From Saccharothrix luteola (GTDB lineage Bacteria; Actinomycetota; Actinomycetes; Mycobacteriales; Pseudonocardiaceae): a stretch of DNA of 64,000 bases. The DNA lies in NCBI RefSeq assembly GCF_020859565.1, contig NZ_JAJHUO010000017.1:168130-232129 (forward strand), given 5' to 3'. Of the stretch, positions 60,191-64,000 are shown one piece after another (positions within the stretch are counted from its first letter, which is position 1; each line of letters starts with the position of its first letter). The position numbers were made by a program, and so were the translations under genes. Under the pieces are notes generated by a model that worked only from the letters and a program-made list of their open reading frames with translations, was not told the DNA's origin and ran no database searches.

Positions 60191-63130
60191 ATGCACACCC
60201 GCGCGCCGGTCGTGGTCGGCCGCGACGAAGAACTCCACGTGCTCGACCGCGTGCTGGCCGACGCGGGCGCCCACCGGGGCCGCGCCGTGTTCCTCGTCGG
60301 CGAGCCGGGCATCGGGAAGACCCGGCTGGCGCGCTTCGCCGCCGGCGCCGCCTTCGACCGCGGCATGCGGGTGCTGCGCGGTCGCGGGAGCACGATCGGG
60401 CCGATCGTGCCGTTCCGGCCGCTGGCCGAGGCCCTGATGTCGCTGCTGCGCGCCGGGGACGGCCTCAACCTGCGGGAACTGGGCCCGTACCAGCCGGCGC
60501 TCGGCCGGTTGGCGCCCGAGTGGAGCCCGGAGGGGGGCGGCGCGGAGGAGCAACGGCCCGCGCAGTCGGTGCTGGTGCTCGCCGAGGCCGTGCTGCGGCT
60601 GCTGGCCGTGGTCGGCCGCACGCAGCCGTGCCTGCTGGTGCTGGAGGACCTGCACGACGCGGACGCCGAGACGCTGGCCGTCGTCGACTACCTCGTGGAC
60701 AACCTCGACCAGGCGCCCGCCGCGCTCCTGGTGACCACCCGCGCCGACCCCGGCCCCACGCTGGACGTGGTCCGCCTGGCGGCGCAACGGCAGGCGGGCG
60801 TGCTGATGGAGCTGCGCCGCCTGGACGAGCGGCAGGTGCGCCGGATGGTGGGGCTGTGCCTGGAGGCGGAGGACCACGAGGTGCCCGCCGAGGTCGTGCA
60901 ACGGCTGTGGGCCGACAGCGCGGGCAACCCGTTCGTTGTCGAGGAGATGCTGCACGGCCTGGTGAACGGCGGCCTGCTGGTGCGCGGGCCGGGCGGCTGG
61001 CAGGTGCTCGGCGAACTGCGCATCGACGTGCCGTCGGCGCTGGTCCGGTCGATCGCGCACCGCACCGACCGGCTGGGGCCGCAGGGTCGCGAGGTGCTGT
61101 CGGTGGCCGCCGTGCTCGGCCACCGGTTCCCGCTGCCGGTGCTGCGGCGGGTGACCGGCATGGACGACCGCGCCCTGCTGTCGCACCTGCACGCGGGCGT
61201 GGCCGCGCAGCTCGTCACGCCGGACGAGCCGGTGCCCGACTGGTACGCGTTCCGGCACCCGCTGACCGCCGAGGCGCTGCTGGCGCAGATGCCGCCGCCG
61301 CACCGGGCCGAGCTGGCCCGGCGGACCGCCGACGCCGTGCGGGAGCTGCACCCCGACCTGTCCGGTGAGTGGTGCGCGCTGGTGGCGTCGCTGCGGCTGG
61401 ACGCCGGGCAGACCGCCGAGGCGGGCGCGTTGCTGGCCGAGGCGGGGCGGCGGGCGCTGGCCGACGGCGCGGCCGGGTCGGCGGTGCGGCTGCTCGACCA
61501 CGCGCACCGGCTGCTGGCCAGCGAGGTCGACGTGGCGATCCGCGCCGACGTGCTGGACTCGCTGCTGCCCGCGCTCGCCGAGGCGGGCCAGTTCGAGCGG
61601 GCGTTCGCGCTGGTCGACGCGGTGACCGAGCTGAGCGCCGCCGGCTTGGGCCGGGTGCGGCGGGCCGAGCTGCACACCAAGCTGGCGCAGGTGGCCAACA
61701 CCGCGGGCCGGTGGACCGAAGGCATGGTGCACGTGGAGACGGCACACGCGCTGCTCGGCGCGGACGCGACCGACGAGCACACCGCGCGGCTCGACGCCGT
61801 GGCCGCGTTCGTGACGTTGAACCTGGAGGCGCCGGACCGCATCGAGTCCGCCGAGTTCCTGGCCAGGCGGGCGGCCGACGCGGCGAAGCGGGTGCCGCTG
61901 CCGGAGGTGGGCTGCGAGACGTGGCAGCTGCTCGGCGTGCTGGCGCGCGAACGCGACCTGGACGAGGCGACCGAGTGCTTCAGCCGGGCGCGCGCGCTGG
62001 CCGAGGAGCACGGGCTGCCCATCCAGCGGGTGTACGCGGTGATCCGGCAGGCCGGGCTGGACTGGCTGGCCGAGGGGACCGCGGCGGAGCTGGTCGAGGC
62101 GCGCGAGGAGGCGTTGCGGATCGGCGCGATCAGCGTCGCCTACAACGTGGACTCGATCCTCGGGCTGGACGCCGTCCTGCGCGGGCAGTACGACGCCGCG
62201 GAGGAGCGGCTGACCCGGATCATCTCGGACACGCGGCGGCTGCAGCTGCGCAACCTGACCCTGTACGGGTTGATGGCGCGGGCGACCGCGGCGGCGCACC
62301 AGGGCAGGCGGGCCGAGATGGACGCGGCGATCGAGGCGTTCGACCAGGTCGGCGGGGTCGGCTCGCAGGAACGGCCGCTGTGCTTCGGGTTGGCGCGGGC
62401 GTTCTGCGCGCTGCTGGAGGAGGACCGCGCGGCGGCCGGGCACGACCTGGCGCGAGCCATCGCGCACGAGGCCGAGACGCCGACCGTGTACCACCTGTCC
62501 GGCAGGCACGGGCTGAAGCTGCTGCTGGACGCGGTGTCGGGCGCGCTGGACCTGGAGGGCTACCGCGCGGTGACGCGGTCGGCGGCGGCGCGGATGCGCT
62601 GGAACCGGGGCTTCGCGCAGTTCGCGCTGGCCGTGCTGCTGGGCAGGCTCGGCCGGGAGGCGGAGGCGGCGCAGGCCGTGCGCGCGGGCCGCGAGGCGGC
62701 GGCGATCCACCCGCTGGCCCGCCACCTGGGGCTGCGGCTGGTGGCCGAGGCGGCGGTGGCCGACGGGTGGGGCGAGCCGGTCGGCTGGCTGCGCGGCGCC
62801 GAGGAGTACTTCCACCAGGCCGGGCAGCCGGCCGTGGCCAGCGCGTGCCGCGGGCTGCTGCGGCAGGTGGGCGCGTCGGTGCCGCAGAGGAGGACCGGGT
62901 CCGACCAGGTGCCGCGCGAGCTGCGGGCGCTGGGCGTGACGGTGCGCGAGTTCGAGGTGTTCCGGCTGCTGGCCGGCCGCCTGGGCAACAAGGCGATCGC
63001 CACCCGGCTGCACATCTCGCCGCGCACGGTGGAGAAGCACGTGGCGAGCCTGATCACGAAGACCGCGCAGCCGGACCGGGAGTCGCTGAGCGCGTTCGCC
63101 GCGTCGCTCGGACCCGCCGACCGGCCCTAG
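60191..63130 (+). CDS. LAL-type LuxR regulator with AAA ATPase domain
   Basis: A 979-aa regulator of the large ATP-binding LuxR type. Walker A GEPGIGKT is at residues 37-44, Walker B LLVLEDLHDAD near 155, then a long helical middle with TPR-like repeats, and a LuxR HTH at the C-terminus (VTVREFEVFRLLAGRLGNKA, HISPRTVEKHVASLI). Such regulators activate catabolic or biosynthetic operons on binding a small molecule. It follows the LanM operon after a terminator, in the same direction, and is a candidate regulator of it. Confidence 0.9.
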   Translation: MHTRAPVVVGRDEELHVLDRVLADAGAHRGRAVFLVGEPGIGKTRLARFAAGAAFDRGMRVLRGRGSTIGPIVPFRPLAEALMSLLRAGDGLNLRELGPYQPALGRLAPEWSPEGGGAEEQRPAQSVLVLAEAVLRLLAVVGRTQPCLLVLEDLHDADAETLAVVDYLVDNLDQAPAALLVTTRADPGPTLDVVRLAAQRQAGVLMELRRLDERQVRRMVGLCLEAEDHEVPAEVVQRLWADSAGNPFVVEEMLHGLVNGGLLVRGPGGWQVLGELRIDVPSALVRSIAHRTDRLGPQGREVLSVAAVLGHRFPLPVLRRVTGMDDRALLSHLHAGVAAQLVTPDEPVPDWYAFRHPLTAEALLAQMPPPHRAELARRTADAVRELHPDLSGEWCALVASLRLDAGQTAEAGALLAEAGRRALADGAAGSAVRLLDHAHRLLASEVDVAIRADVLDSLLPALAEAGQFERAFALVDAVTELSAAGLGRVRRAELHTKLAQVANTAGRWTEGMVHVETAHALLGADATDEHTARLDAVAAFVTLNLEAPDRIESAEFLARRAADAAKRVPLPEVGCETWQLLGVLARERDLDEATECFSRARALAEEHGLPIQRVYAVIRQAGLDWLAEGTAAELVEAREEALRIGAISVAYNVDSILGLDAVLRGQYDAAEERLTRIISDTRRLQLRNLTLYGLMARATAAAHQGRRAEMDAAIEAFDQVGGVGSQERPLCFGLARAFCALLEEDRAAAGHDLARAIAHEAETPTVYHLSGRHGLKLLLDAVSGALDLEGYRAVTRSAAARMRWNRGFAQFALAVLLGRLGREAEAAQAVRAGREAAAIHPLARHLGLRLVAEAAVADGWGEPVGWLRGAEEYFHQAGQPAVASACRGLLRQVGASVPQRRTGSDQVPRELRALGVTVREFEVFRLLAGRLGNKAIATRLHISPRTVEKHVASLITKTAQPDRESLSAFAASLGPADRP

Positions 63131-63163
63131 CAAGCCGGGTGCGGGTCCGTTAGACCTGGTGCG

Positions 63164-63877
63164 GTGAGAATCCTGGTGGCAGTGGCGCTGATGATGGCTC
63201 TTGGCGGCGGGGTGGCGCAGGCCGCCCCCGGGACACCGGACGCCGGAGCACCGGACACGACTCGCGGGCCGTGCGCGTACGCGGTGACGCCGGACGAGCC
63301 GGCCGCCCGGCCCGTGCCGCTGCCGCCCGACCCGCGGCACACGCCCGACCGCGGTCACCCCGAGGTCCTCCTCCAGACCAACCAGGGCCCCGTGCCGCTC
63401 GTGCTGGACCGCGCGAAGGCGCCGTGCACCGTCCAGAGCTTCCTGCACCTCGTGCGGAAGAAGTTCTACGACGACACGACGTGCCACCGGCTCACGGCTT
63501 ACCCGACGTTGAAGGTGCTGCAGTGCGGCGACCCGTCCAACACCGGTGAGGGCGGTCCGGGCTACAAGTACGCCGACGAACTGCCCACCGACCTCGCGCC
63601 CGCCCCGAACGACCCCACGGGCCTGCGACGCATCTACCCGCGCGGCACCCTGGCCATGGCCAACGCGGGCCCCGACACCAACGGCAGCCAGTTCTTCCTC
63701 GTCACGTCCGATTCCGTGCTGCGGCCCAACTACACCGTCTTCGGCCGCATCACGCCCGCCGGGCTCGCCACCCTGGACAAGGTCGCCGCCGGCGGCATCG
63801 TGCCGAACCCGGACAGCGAGGTCGACGGCCGCCCGGCCCTGACCACGGACATCCAGCGGGCCAAGCGCACCTGCTAG
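63164..63877 (+). CDS. Secreted cyclophilin-type peptidyl-prolyl isomerase
   Basis: A 237-aa protein with a signal peptide (VAVALMMALGGGVAQAA) and a cyclophilin domain: LQTNQGPVPLVLDRAKAPC, FLHLVRKKFYDDTTCHRL, LKVLQCGDP, GTLAMANAGPDTNGSQFFLVT and NYTVFGRITPAG. The usual core motif FQGGDP is varied to LQCGDP and several Cys suggest disulfides outside the cell. The GTG start follows the LuxR stop by 33 bases. The stop codon TAG lies at the edge of an apparent IS element and may owe its position to the insertion. Confidence 0.85.
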   Translation: MRILVAVALMMALGGGVAQAAPGTPDAGAPDTTRGPCAYAVTPDEPAARPVPLPPDPRHTPDRGHPEVLLQTNQGPVPLVLDRAKAPCTVQSFLHLVRKKFYDDTTCHRLTAYPTLKVLQCGDPSNTGEGGPGYKYADELPTDLAPAPNDPTGLRRIYPRGTLAMANAGPDTNGSQFFLVTSDSVLRPNYTVFGRITPAGLATLDKVAAGGIVPNPDSEVDGRPALTTDIQRAKRTC

Positions 63878-64000
63878 TGTCATGCGTCAGAAATTCCCGG
63901 GGTTAGTTGTACCGTGTTGGCATGACGCACCGGGGTCCGTCTGCCGTGGAGATAGTGCTGTCGGAGGCTGAGCGGGTCGAGTTGTTGCGCCGTGCGGGTT
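63878..64000 (+). mobile_element. Left end of an IS630-type insertion element (partial)
   Basis: Directly after the cyclophilin stop the sequence changes character: base composition becomes less GC-rich and a short AT-containing stretch (GTCAGAAATTCCCGGGGTT) leads into a transposase-like frame. IS630 elements insert at TA, and TA is present at 63875-63876. The other end lies outside the window. Confidence 0.5.
63922..64000 (+). CDS. IS630 family transposase, N-terminal fragment
   Basis: The frame from ATG 63922 is open to the window edge and reads MTHRGPSAVEIVLSEAERVE followed by LLRRAG, the typical start of IS630-type transposases just before their first helix-turn-helix. Codons such as ATA, TCT and TTG are unlike the neighbouring genes, consistent with transfer. 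The DDE domain lies beyond the window. Confidence 0.65.
   Translation, partial: MTHRGPSAVEIVLSEAERVELLRRAG

Noticed and set aside
60113..63883. Antisense open frame of 1256 codons opposite the LuxR gene
   Set aside because: Long antisense frames are expected at this GC content; composition is Gln/Arg/His-rich and covers two well-supported plus-strand genes.

Overview
The window looks like chromosomal DNA of a high-GC filamentous actinomycete. Third codon positions are almost all G or C, GTG starts are common, several genes look leaderless, and the gene types (SARP, LAL-type LuxR, LanM, FxSxx-COOH RiPP, MsiK-dependent style sugar importers, type I IPP isomerase, a PPTase next to a metallophosphoesterase) fit Pseudonocardiales such as Saccharothrix, Lentzea or Actinosynnema. 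That placement is inference. I saw no rRNA, tRNA or CRISPR array.

Layout. 1-10 kb: a metallophosphoesterase/PPTase pair, a GCS2-type ligase, a Sel1/TPR protein, a secreted GH5 cellulase with a palindromic operator, a small gene behind an iron box, and a TetR/YbjN operon divergent from an acyl-CoA synthetase. 10.5-16 kb: a TetR/SnoaL divergon, then a LacI regulator beside a two-gene secreted operon (GH16 glucanase and DUF1996 protein) with two GAGAGCGCTCTC operators; a 56-base G run lies in between. 16-21 kb: idi, then a dehydroquinate synthase II-like gene and an ADH/FBA-I-type aldolase, the gene pair that makes 3-amino-4-hydroxybenzoate in grixazone-type pathways, with LysR and SARP regulators and a cupin.

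21.6-28.7 kb: a two-gene SLOG (TRPM-type) and 2TM SLATT-like operon resembling predicted nucleotide-gated membrane effectors, a zinc-ribbon SDR, and a two-ATPase operon of unknown role. 28.7-37.5 kb: an antiporter, then an FxSxx-COOH RiPP locus. It holds a 55-aa precursor ending in FESSL, an FxsB radical SAM/SPASM maturase, an HExxH peptide hydroxylase, a 1250-aa ParA/TIR/NB-ARC/TPR protein and one unrecognised partner. 37.7-42.7 kb: a TM0106-type RecB-like nuclease/helicase and twin Thr-rich LPXTG-like surface proteins.

42.7-55.6 kb: two sugar ABC importers without their own ATPase. One goes with a zinc dehydrogenase and a DeoR repressor (polyol type), the other with a GH13 glucosidase and a LacI repressor (oligosaccharide type); an OYE/MarR divergon sits between them. 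55.6-64 kb: a short crotonase, a lipoprotein, a class II LanM coupled to a cysteine-free peptide gene, a LAL-type LuxR regulator, a secreted cyclophilin and the left end of an apparent IS630-type element.

Across the window, five intergenic loci hold copies of one modular repeat (units like GAACGTAGGACTCTCGCG in both orientations, capped by GTTGAACTCGGGGTACC). Each abuts or overlaps a stop codon. No listed gene explains this family, and with the FxS, SLOG/SLATT, AHBA-like and Cys-less LanM loci it is the main item of interest.
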